A stretch of DNA of 64,000 nucleotides from Narthecium ossifragum (lineage: Eukaryota; Streptophyta; Magnoliopsida; Dioscoreales; Nartheciaceae), in the NCBI GenBank assembly GCA_963920575.1, contig OY986967.1:25907384-25971383 (forward strand), read 5' to 3'. Each line of letters starts with the position of its first letter. Position 1 is the first letter of the stretch. A model generated the notes under the pieces. The model saw only the letters and a list, made by a program, of their open reading frames with translations. It was not told where the DNA came from and ran no database searches. This document shows positions 34,372 to 44,714 of the stretch, one piece after another. The position numbers and the translations under genes are program-made.

Positions 34372-36120
34372 ATGGTTGGAGCACAACAAGTGATGCGACT
34401 TTCTCAAGATTGCAATATGAGCTCTGTCTCAACTGTAGACAGACTCAGTACTCTACCAGACAATGTTATCGAAGCTATTCTTGTGCGTTTGCCCATCAAA
34501 TATGCAGTTCGGACAAGTATCTTATCACATCGATGGAGATATGAATGGAACAATATTTCACAACTTGTGTTTGATAGACGTCATTTCTCAAAACGTCAAG
34601 ACCAAGAGCAAACTGAATTTGACAGTAAGCTTGTGAAAATTGTTGATCGTGTTCTACTACTCCATCACGGTCCGGTACTCGGGTTCAAGCTTTCCACTCA
34701 CTTGGAAAATTGTGCTGATGTTGGTCGGTGGATTCTTTTCTTGTCAAGAAATGGCATAAAAAGTCTAACTCTTCTCAAATTGAAGGGAGGATGGGAAAAA
34801 CTGCATCCTTGTCTCTTCTCATGCAGTGAGTTGACTTTTCTGAAGCTGTATGGATGGAGACTCGATCTCCCCGTTTCTTTCAAAGGATTTAGAAACCTGA
34901 CCGTGCTGACTATTCATAGTGTTGGTTTTTCAAAAAATGGGCTTGAAGTTTTGATATCATTGTGTCCACTTCTGAAGGACATAGCAGCTACAAATCTTTC
35001 TGGTTGTCCTCGCCTTAAGATATGTGCCCCGCAACTCATATGCTTGTTAATTGAATGTACATGTGAAGAACTCTCTTTAGAAAGTACTCCACTTCTAGCT
35101 TCTGCGTTCATCAAATTGCTGTCCCGGCCTGAACAAAGTGTTGCAAGTGGAACAAAGTGCAAGTTGATAGACATGTTTTGCTTGCCCAATATAGAGAAGC
35201 TCGAATTGCTTCGCCGCACTTTACAGGTACACACATTGTATTGAATGTTTCTTTCAGAAGGCGTTTCATCTAAAAATCTACAGTGGACTATCTTACTCCT
35301 ATCTGTGGCATTAACTGACTTGGAGGTTTTTGTCAGTTCTATCAAAATTTCTAATGCTTATCCATGCTCTTTGTTAGAACTCGATGCATGGTGATCTACC
35401 TATGAAGCTTCCCATTATTCCCAAGCTAAAGTATCTTACAGTTGATCTAAATTTTGAAGATAAGCAAGTGATAATAGCTGTCAGGTGTTTTCTTAGAAGC
35501 TCACCTGCGATGCAGAAGCTCATTATCAAGGTACTTCTGCGGAGATACATGGAAGTTGTTACATTGTATAATATCTTGTTTTATGGATGAAATAGCTCTT
35601 GCAAATAACAGATGCTATCTTTTCTTGCTGAATGTAAACTGAAATAGCAGTTCTTAAAGAAAAGCAATTTGTTTGAAATAAACAATTTGGTGCACAACCA
35701 TAGATGATATCATCTCATATGTCTTTGCACTTTCTCTCCTTTTTCTTTGCTTTTTAAGTGCACATTTTGGAGTTCTGTTCTTCTTGAAACCTATTTATCC
35801 TGGCTGAATACCAGGTTATTGATGTTCTATACTATGTGCAGGCATGCTCTGACAAAAAGGAAGCTCGAATACCTGTTGGTGTTTTCTGGGAAGCACAAAA
35901 AGATGATAAGTGCCTGATTTCTTCTTCCTTAAAGATTATAAAGGTGGAGCAATTCTCCGGGATCGAATCTGAAATGAAATTTGTTGGATTTCTGCTTGCA
36001 AATGCACCGGTTCTTGAGACTTTGCAGATTGAACCAGGTTATGTGCGTGATATCGTAGGCATGCTTAAGAAACTTGTTCGGCTCCGAAGAAGATCACCAG
36101 AAGCTGAGATAATAATCTGA
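34372..36120 (+). CDS. F-box/FBD/LRR-repeat protein, copy G
   Basis: Predicted 428-aa SCF substrate receptor. Exons are 34372-35226, 35378-35530 and 35842-36120, phase 0, with TACAG|GTAC, GTTAG|AAC, CAAG|GTAC and TGCAG|GCA. Begins MVGAQQVMRLSQDCNMSS. The F-box has STLPDNVIEAILVRLPIK and SILSHRWRYEW. LRR-like repeats follow, then exon 3 with SEMKFVGFLLANAPVLETLQ. Relative to copies F and H, exon 3 gains one Ser codon (SSSL) and loses one near GYVRDI, so its length remains 279 bp. No inactivating change. The target and expression are unknown. Confidence 0.88.
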
Positions 36121-37215
36121 GATTAACCTGTGTAATCAAACTGAATTAGGTTATGTTTTTGTACGGCACTAAGTAGTTTATTTTGAAGAAACAATACTTA
36201 ATTAGTGCCTGTTAAAACCATGTATTCCTTGTTCACAATGCTGGATCATCGACGCACAAATATGATCACGAGCGTTGTACTCACTAGTATTGTCCATATC
36301 TTATGTTGCTTACAATGATAACAATGTTGCTTTAGACTATGTTGCAGCGTTTAAGTAGGTTATAGAAAGAAAAAAAATACTAGCTTTAATCCTGATCAGG
36401 AGGTACTAAAGAACAAACTTTGGCTAATATTGGCTGGCTGGCCTGGCATTCTAAAAGCAAACAAAATCTTACTCAGTATAGTATAGTATAGTATGACCAC
36501 AAACCCAGCAGAGCTTGATTACCTACTCTAATGCAACGTGATATTTGACTGAAATTTTGTAATATAAGCTGTAGACATCGCCTGTTAACTTCTAAAATAA
36601 ATCTGAAAAATTAGGGTTGGTGGATCCGTCCCAGTAAAAGCCCGGCCTGGAAATGATTTTTCGGACATTTTCTGGGCCAAATTTTCAATATAATGGGCTT
36701 TTCGCCAATACATCTCTCAAGATAGATCCAAGTATGCTCGTCAAATTAATAAATTGTAAATATTCTCTCCAAAAAATCTTCTTTTATTGTATGGATACCT
36801 TTTACTAGATTGACTAAAATTTATCCCAAAAAAATGTTCGTTGGAAAGGACCAAAATATCGTTTGAGAGAAAATTATCTCAAAACATCATAACAAAAATG
36901 TTATTTTTGCCATTTCACACATGATCATTTCTAGTCATCATAACATCATCCTTATATGGCAGCATGGTTATAAGTAAAACTTTTGTTGTCCTACGTGGCA
37001 GGAGAATGTCTTAGGTGGAGCCCATGTGGCGTTTATGTGACATAATAATCTTAGATTGAGGGCGTTTAGTGGAAATGAGTTATTATGTGGTTATTGGGGT
37101 GGGGTTAATAGTTACTCTACCAAGTGGCAGGGGACAACACTAGTTACTTTATACACGCAGTTCTATAAAATAATGTATACACAGAAGATAATATTTTGGA
37201 TGCTATATATGCCAT
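36121..37215. other. Downstream flank of copy G
   Basis: No gene recognised. Bases 36121-36420 match the flanks after copies F and H. Bases 36690-36880 are the second copy of the AT-rich repeat also at 28680-28870. Near 36475-36495 there is a short agtat/gtatagtat run. Confidence 0.5.
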
Positions 37216-37224
37216 TTTAAGGAA

Positions 37225-38154
37225 GGGTTATTTGCATATACCCCCCAAAAAAGGTTTATTTTACACATACCCCCCTAAAAAAAAAAATTTGCATCAGAAA
37301 CCTTGAAAAACTTGATTATTTGCATATAGCCCCTCGGGTTAATTGGGAATGGAATATTTGGTGCGCAAGCTAACGGAGGCTAACGGTGGAAGCTGAAATT
37401 ACTAAAATACCCTTACCCCTACCCCTATATATGCTTCCTACTCTCTCCTCCGACCCGACGATTGTTGGGGCACGGGCTTCAAATCCTCTGATGACATATC
37501 TCCTCATCCTCCGACGACCTACCTATCTGCTCATCGGCAGCAAACTTCTCCCAATTTCTCTCTATTTCTCTTGATTTCTGCCAATTTCCATCCTCTATAG
37601 ATCGATTTCCTCGTCAATTTAACCATGAAGAAGTCTCCATCTTCTTCCTCCACCTTAGGTTCGCACAATACACCCTATATGACTTGTTGTTGCCATGAAT
37701 CCTGCTCCATCTGGCAATCCAATCGCACCAACAACAAAGGTAGAAAGTTTCTGGACTGTTCCAGATATAAGGTATTAATCTCATTGTTTTTTTTTTACAT
37801 TTCGAAAGGTTGAACTCCACTCCATCTTTTACCCTAGTCTTATTTTCTCAGAGCATGGATGATGCTAGTTGACATCCAAGCCCATGCAGTAGCTCTAAAA
37901 ACCCTTGCCCCAACAATCGTCGGGTAGGAGGAGGGAGAAGGAAGCATATATAGGGGTAGGGGTAAGGGTATTTTAGTAATTTCAGCTTCCACCATTAGCC
38001 TCAGTTAGCTTGCGCATCGAATATTCCATTCCCAATTAACCCGAGGGGTTATATGCAAATAATCAAGATTTTCAAGGTTTCTGATGCAAATTTTGTTTTT
38101 TTAAGGGGGTATATGTAAAATAAACCTTTTTCAGGGGGTATATGCAAATAACCC
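37225..38154. mobile_element. MULE-type DNA transposon with long TIRs (Pack-MULE-like)
   Basis: The two ends (37225-37471 and 37907-38154) are inverted copies of about 247 bp, starting gggttatttgcatatac and ending in its complement. They are flanked by the 9-bp direct repeat tttaaggaa at 37216-37224 and 38155-38163. Long TIRs with 9-bp duplications are the signature of Mutator-like elements. The 435-bp interior has no transposase but carries a GRF zinc-finger coding fragment. It is therefore non-autonomous. Confidence 0.92.
37625..37771 (+). pseudogene. GRF-type zinc-finger gene fragment inside the MULE
   Basis: From ATG 37625 the product reads MKKSPSSSSTLGSHNTPYM and then CCCHESCSIWQSN...NNKGRKFLDCSRYK. 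The Cys/His spacing and the GRKF...C..Y segment are those of the GRF zinc finger, a small nucleic-acid-binding domain. A splice-donor-like AAG|GTATTA follows the domain at 37771, as in intact plant GRF-zf genes with an intron here. The segment after a plausible acceptor near 37850 stops almost at once. It looks like a captured first exon; whether it is expressed is unknown. Confidence 0.65.
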
Positions 38155-38420
38155 TTTAAGGAATCTAATTTAGATTTCACGTTTAATTGGCAAAATTTGT
38201 TAATTGGATGTTTAGATTAGCTAGATTGGAGTTATGGATCGCAATAAGCTTGGGAAATCGTGGGTTTCTAACTTGATAAGGATGGCTGCATGGGTTATCC
38301 AAAAAAATAATCGAAGGATGGCTGCATGGGTTATCCAAAAAAGGAAATCAAAGGATGGCTGCATGAGGAAAGAATATAGAGAGAGCGTAACATTTGATAA
38401 TATTATCATATGAGCTCTGA

Positions 38421-38645
38421 TTTGTGCACACTTCACAAGTATTGAATCGGTAGCTGTGCTACGGATTCATATACATACCTATCGGTAGATTTGTACAACC
38501 TATTGATATCCCATTACCGATAGGCTCATTGCCGATTCATATACATGCCTATCGGTACCGATAGGTATGTATATGAATCGATAGCACAACTACCGATTCA
38601 TATACATGTGAAGTGCACATACCACACGTGGTTACGTGCACAAAA
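38421..38645. repeat. Foldback (MITE-like) repeat, second copy
   Basis: Shares with 4605-4880 the outer motif gtgcacacttcac, internal attgaatcggtagc, attcatatacat and cctatcggta words, and the right end gtgaagtgcacat followed by cacgtgg...tgcacaaa. The two ends are inverted relative to each other. Shorter than copy 1 through loss of some internal units. Confidence 0.7.
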
Positions 38646-40958
38646 ACTTATTCTCATCATATATATGAAGGACGCCACATGCTTGGTTTGGAATTTAGAT
38701 TAAGGTGAGGTGTTTGAGAATAAAAGGCAAGCTTTATGACCACATTGGAGACCCATCAATGATTTTGATCGGACGGCTGAGAATGTACAAGATATATATT
38801 TATATGCTTGATTGGGATTAACTCTATTTTAAGAGCTTCTTGGGACAGCATTGAATGAATCCTTGGAGTTTTGCGAGAGCAAGAGCCAGGGCTTATTCGC
38901 TGCATCTCGAAGTCGGAGTAGAAGGTGTTCATGATCAGTCAAAGTAGGCCGACGTCGGAGTGCGAGCGTGAGCGGAAGCGGATAATTAAGAAGAAAAGGG
39001 CTGCCGACCGTTCTTTGAGAAGTTGAGCAAGGGCGAGGGTAATGGTCGTGCAACTGTAGTGTTTGTATGGTGAGTCTATATTGACGTATGATATTCTTGT
39101 TTTTTGGTGAATTAGTTTCATCCGGTCCTGGTCCTACAACGGCCCAGGGCAAACTCTTGTTTTTTTTTTGGATTAGTTTCGCCCGGTCCGGTTCTACGTC
39201 AGCCTCATGGTTTCCCGTCAGGGTTTTTGACGTAAAAAATCAGTTGGCTCGTTGTTTCTTTTGCTTGTTTGATTCTTAATATTTGCATATTTATGTCTAC
39301 TTCCGTGTTTTTTAGGATATGTTTTTCAGCCATCATGATTCTTCAAAGTTAAAGAGAAGTATAGAACATCAAAATAATGATTACGGGGTTATCACTATTC
39401 CTCGTATTCTTCTCTATTTTTTTTTATATCCCATTTCTTAACCCTCACTTTTTCTAACCTCATCTAACCCTATTTTCTTTAATCTCACTTTTTCTAACCC
39501 AGTACCAAACGGGTAAAGGAGTTGCCCATCTTTTTCATGGGCAAGAGAAGGAATAAATCGATCCAGCTACTCGGCCTAAAACCTTGGCGATGCGTAAGGA
39601 CCTGCGCCTAGCCTTACTCGGCCCAGGTATTGGGCCTATTTTAGCAGCCTCGGCCGTGTTATAGGGCTTTTGTAAAGGAAAAGAGTGGCGCCGAAAACTC
39701 ATTGAGGCGTCTGATAAATGATAAGAAAAAAGATTTATGTACATGACTAAAAAGCCATGTACATTGCACATGGCTTACGTGGCCATATATTATTGGCTTA
39801 TGTGATGAGGACCAGCGGATGTGAGTGGATCTGGAGCGTTGAAAGTGGCCATGTACGATGCATATGCCTACGTGGTATATATCCCAATCACTTCTCAAAT
39901 GATAATGCTGCCTTGCTGTTACTTGGTGAATGTTCTTGAAGCCAGCATGCCCAACCCCCATTAGGTATTGTTTATCTAAGGACCAGGATCTTATGGTTTA
40001 CCAGCTATCCTACAAGAAATAGTAATCTTCAAGTCTTTCTTCTTGTGTAATTCCTAGCCTGCTGCTTGAAGCAGTTTTGAAAGCAAGTACTATAGTGTGT
40101 TGTTTGTTTTTGTAGTTCTTATTGTCCATACTTATAGAACTTGCCAACTATTTAGCACTATTGAATTTATTTTTGAGTGTGATACCAGAAAGCCTGGCTA
40201 AACAAGAGCTCTTTGAATTTTATACATTTCATCATTTATGGATGAAAAAAAAAACTCTGAGAAGGGCGTTGATTGGTTGAAAAATATATTTGTTGTGTTG
40301 TGTTCTGTATGATGAGTTCCAGGCTGCAGAATGATGTTTGAATTTGTACTTGAGAATTGAGATGCATTGTGGCTATGATGATTCTGCTTTTGATTAGCCG
40401 ATATTCTGGTGTTCATCTTCTTCAAATAAAGTTAACGTAGAGGTTTCAAACAGTCTGAGTGGGGATTATATCTGCCATCACTCTATAGTATCTTGACCAT
40501 TCTTGTTTTTCTAATCAAGTTGTGCAGTTTGCAGAATTATCTTTTTTTGTATAAGTCTCCCCATGCATTCCAGTTTGTTTTCCAACTAATTGCATTTGAT
40601 TAGTGCCTATTGCGCCCTATTAGATTTGAATTGATTTTGGTTTAATTCATGTCCTTCCGCATCTGCCATTTAGAAAACTGAAATTATGGTCATTTAACCT
40701 CTAGGTATTATTGGATATCAGGATTTTAAAGTGATAAAAGAGTGCAGTTGACTGGAATATGTGTTCATGAAGTGGGGAACTGAATAGTGCTATTGCTTGC
40801 TGAAGACAAGAGCCGGATATACTTTTTCCAGATGGCAGCTAAGAATTTTCATGCATTTTAGTCTTGAGGGGAGCGATTTTGCTTGTTCCTATTTGGTTTC
40901 ACCATAAAGTTGCAAAGAGAAGTATAGAACACAAAGCAATACCCCTACAAAATTAGCA
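38646..40958. other. Intergenic DNA and 5' leader of F-box copy H
   Basis: No gene recognised. Bases 39088-39135 and 39152-39203 are two versions of a segment with ggattagttt and ccggtcc. Bases 39600-39715 and 39915-39965 are the promoter/leader block of the right group, split by a ~200-bp insert (39716-39914) rich in catgtac and tacgtgg words. Bases 40440-40950 are leader-like. Confidence 0.5.
39619..39636. promoter_or_regulatory. Paired TGGGCC-type (site II) motifs upstream of copy H
   Basis: cggcccaggtattgggcc, identical to the pair before copy G, preceded by agccttact as in the other two. It lies about 1.3 kb upstream of the ATG; the extra distance is largely the insertion at 39716-39914. 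Confidence 0.5.
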
Positions 40959-42734
40959 ATGGCTGGAGCACAACAAGTGATGCGACTTTCTCAAGATTGC
41001 AATATGAGCTCTGTCTCAACTGTAGACAGACTTAGTACTCTACCAGATAATGTTATCGACGCTATTCTTACGCGTTTGCCCCTCAAGGATGCAGTTCGGA
41101 CAGGTATCTTATCAAGTCAATGGAAGTATGAATGGAATAATATGTCGAAGCTTGTGTTCGATACAAGCTGTTTCTCTATACGTGTTCGCCAAAAACAAGC
41201 TGAATTTGATAGTCAACTTGAGAAAATTGTTGATCGTGTTCTACTGCTCCATCGTGGTCCTATACTGGGGTTCAAACTTTCAACTGACTTGGAAAGTGAT
41301 GCTGATATTGGCCGGTGGATTCTTTTCTTGTCTAGAAATGGCATAAGAAATCTAACTCTTTACAAACTGAAGGGAGGATATTATAAACTGCACTCTTGTG
41401 TCTTCTCATGCAATGAGTTGGCTAATCTGCGTTTGCACAGATGTGGATTCAATCTTCCTGATTCATTCAAAGGATTTACAAAGCTGACCGGGCTATTTCT
41501 TCATTCTGTTTGCTTTTCGAACAATGGACTTGAAGTTTTGATATCATTGTGTCCACTTCTGAAGAACTTAACACTTATAAATATTGTTATTTTTGGTTGT
41601 ACTCGCCTTAAGATATGTGCCTTGCAACTCAAATACTTGTCAGTTGAACATTGTCTGTTTCAAGAACTCTCTTTAGAAAGTACTCCACTTCTAGCTTATG
41701 CGACCATCAAATCGGGGTTATTGTCCAAGCATAGTCAGGGTGCTTTAGGTGCAACAAAGTGCAATTTGATAGAAATGCTTCGCTTGCCCCGTATCCACAA
41801 GCTCGAATTGCTTGGCAACACTGTACAGGTACACACAACATTGTATCGAATGTTTCTTTTAGACGGTATTTCATCTTAAAATCTACAATGGATTATCTTA
41901 CTCCTCTATGTGGCATCAACTGACTTGGAGGTTTATATCAATTCTAAAGAAAATTTCTGATGCTTATCCATGATCTTTGTTAGAACTCGACGTTTGGTGA
42001 TTCTCGGATGAAGGTTCCCTTTGTTCCCTGGCTAAAGTATCTTACAGTTGATCTAAATTTTGAAGATATGCAAGTGATATTAGCTGTCAGGTGTTGTCTT
42101 AGAAGCTCACCTGGGTTGCAGCAGCTCATTATAAAGGTATATCTGCAGAGGTACCTGGAAGTTGGTCCATTTTATAATTACTATGTATTATGGATAAAAT
42201 AGTTCTTGCAAATAATAGATGCCACTTTTTTTTTTTTGGTTGATATGGAAACTGAATATTGCCATTGTTAAAGAAAAGCTTTTTGTTTGAAACACAAGCA
42301 ATTTGGTGCGCAACCAGAGACGAAATCATCTCATATGTCTTTGCACTTGCTCTCCTTGTTCTTTTCTTTTTAATTGCACATTCTGGGGTTCTGTTCTTGA
42401 ATCCTAATTATCCTGGCTGAATACCAGGTTATTGACCTTCTATCACTATGTGCAGGCATGCTCTGACAAAAAAGAAGCCCGAATACCTATTGATGGTTTC
42501 TGGGAAGCACAAGAAGATGATGATTGTCTTATGTCTTCCTTAAAGATTATAAAGGTGAAGCAATTCTCCGGGATCGAATCTGAGATGAAATTTATTGGAT
42601 TTGTGCTTGCAAATGCACCAGTTCTCGAGAATTTGCAGATTGAACCAAGAAAATATATGTCTGATATTGTTGGCATACTTAAGAAACTTGTTCGGCTCCG
42701 AAGAGGATCAACGAAAGCTGAGATAGTAATATGA
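40959..42734 (+). CDS. F-box/FBD/LRR-repeat protein, copy H
   Basis: Predicted 433-aa SCF substrate receptor, last member of the array. Exons are 40959-41828, 41984-42136 and 42456-42734, phase 0. Begins MAGAQQVMRLSQDCNMSS. F-box: STLPDNVIDAILTRLPLKD; then GILSSQWKYEW, where most copies have RW, so a usually conserved arginine of the F-box tail is replaced by Gln. The LRR region has small in-frame insertions (IVIFGCTRL, EHCLFQEL). The FBD core SEMKFIGFVLANAPVLENLQ lies in exon 3. Frame and splice sites look intact. Confidence 0.87.
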
Positions 42735-42969
42735 GATTAACCTGTGTCATCAAACTGGATTACGTTATGTTTTTGGACGGCACTAAGTAGTTTATTTTGA
42801 AGAAACAATATTTAGTGACTATTGAACGGTGTATTCCTTGTGTACAATGCTGGATGATGCATTTCTACGCACAAATATAATCACAAGCGCCGTGCTCATT
42901 AGTATTATTCATATCTTATGTTGCTTACAATGATCAAAAAATTTTGTTTTTGACTGTGTTGCAGTGTTT

Positions 42970-43318
42970 GGGATTCGCCGGGTTTTGCAGTTGGTGCTCA
43001 ATTTTGGTAGAAACTGATGCGAGGTTTTTGATGTACTATGGTAATTGTAAATTGCCTTAGCCTTCTGACTTAGTAGGGTTATTAAGAGAGTCTCGATCTT
43101 TAGATTTGTGCATGGAGACCTGGTGGGGCAAGCAGATGCACTAGCCAGGCTCGGCAGGGTGCATCAGCGGTCCGGGTCTTGGGTTTTTGCTCCTGAACGT
43201 GAGCTTTCTCGAGATTTTCTTCTCCTTATATAGTTTTTTGTTTGGTTTTGTGCAGTCCTGTGTAGTTCCCCTGTAACCTTTTGCAAGCCGTTGGGCTGAT
43301 CTATTAAGAAAAAATATA
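42970..43318 (+). mobile_element. LINE 3'-end fragment, + strand
   Basis: One frame reads VHGDLVGQADALARLGRVHQ then RSGSWVFAPERELSRDFLLLI and a stop at about 43230. This is the usual end of a plant LINE RNase H domain (the ADALAR box) plus a 3' UTR ending in aagaaaaaatatata. It interrupts the family downstream flank of copy H: the sequence before 42970 and after about 43320 is collinear with the flank of copy G. The 5' part is truncated. Confidence 0.75.
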
Positions 43319-44714
43319 TACCAAACTTTGACGAATATTGGCTAGCGGGATGCCCGTGCCTGTTTAAATTTATTCATATTTTTCAGTTATGTAACCTGAC
43401 ATAGACATCCATCAGTGGAGCTCTCTAGATGTACATTTATATGTTTAGGATACAAATGGCACACCAATAAAGAAATCTACATGGTAAACAGAATCACTGG
43501 AGCTCTTGGAATAAAAGTTCAATATATCCACATATCAAAGCCAATTATGAATGATCTCTTTGCCCGTGCCCCTGACATGGATTTTATTTGTCGAAGTTTT
43601 CATTTTTATAGTATTGTTTCTTGATCATAAGATATATTTTTGTTATTGATTTTACTAGTTGAGATTATTTTATGATAATGGACAGCATGTTTTAATAATA
43701 GATGATGTGGTTAGGTTTCCTTTTGTTTGGAGTTAATGATGGATTCCTAGTTATTAACTTCATTTAATATTAAAAGGTTTAAATGCAATGTCCACATGTA
43801 TAAGATAATTTGGTTATTTTAACTGTTCATTTTTGAAGTGGATGAATAACAAGTAATTCGGTTATTTTAGCATTGCCCATGTCCTTGACGCGGTTTTTAT
43901 TTGTCTCTGATTTTTTATTATATGTTGTGTAATTCAAATAATGGTCTTTTAATTAATGTATGAGTTTACATCAATATCATATCAATTAATCAATATCATC
44001 AAGCTGAAAGTTTCTCCATAAAAACATATAGTAATGAACTAAGGGTAAAGATTTGCGTACATGGTGTACGTTGCACGTGCTTCTCGATCGTAGATGTCTA
44101 CCGATCAAGATTGCTAATCCATTAGTAGAACATTATCGATGAATTAGTTGACTAGATCGGTATACATCTATCGATCAGATGATTCACATATTTAATTGGT
44201 AGATGCCTACCAATCAAGGACATGTACGATAGCCCTCCACGGTGTACCCCAATCGGGTCCTTATATCAATAACATGTCCAAAACCAGAAGGCTTAAGGTC
44301 TGAACTGGTGCCACAGAAGTCGGCCAGGAACGGTTTAAAACTTGTAAAACTTTTGTTTGGAAACCCGAGAATTAATCCAAAACTTGGAAACCCGACCTAA
44401 TGTCCTCAGCCTCACCAGTAAACTTCTTCAAAGCTTGTCTAACTAAAATGAAAGAATTAAAATAACAAGATATATGTAGCTTCACTCTGATAACTGAACT
44501 GAATTGAGCAATACATTCATCAAAAGCGGTTGAATTCTGGAGTACACAGCCAGAAATGTTTATTAGAGCTCCCCGTACATTTCTTGATGGAGAGAAAGTA
44601 CTAAGCTCCCATAGGTAAAAGACATTTACAGCAACTAGATGGTACATATACTTTAAACATGGGAGAGAGTATGATCCCTTCTGTAAAATGAATTGTTGAA
44701 ACCTTTTAAAAAGT
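43319..44714. other. Boundary between the F-box array and the kinesin gene
   Basis: No gene recognised. Family-like sequence fades after about 43380. Bases 44050-44265 form a foldback with gatgtctaccgatcaag / attggtagatgcctaccaatcaag and tgtacg words, reminiscent of the ATCGGTAG repeats but diverged. The remainder is AT-rich; 44300-44714 is probably 3' UTR of the kinesin gene. Confidence 0.5.
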
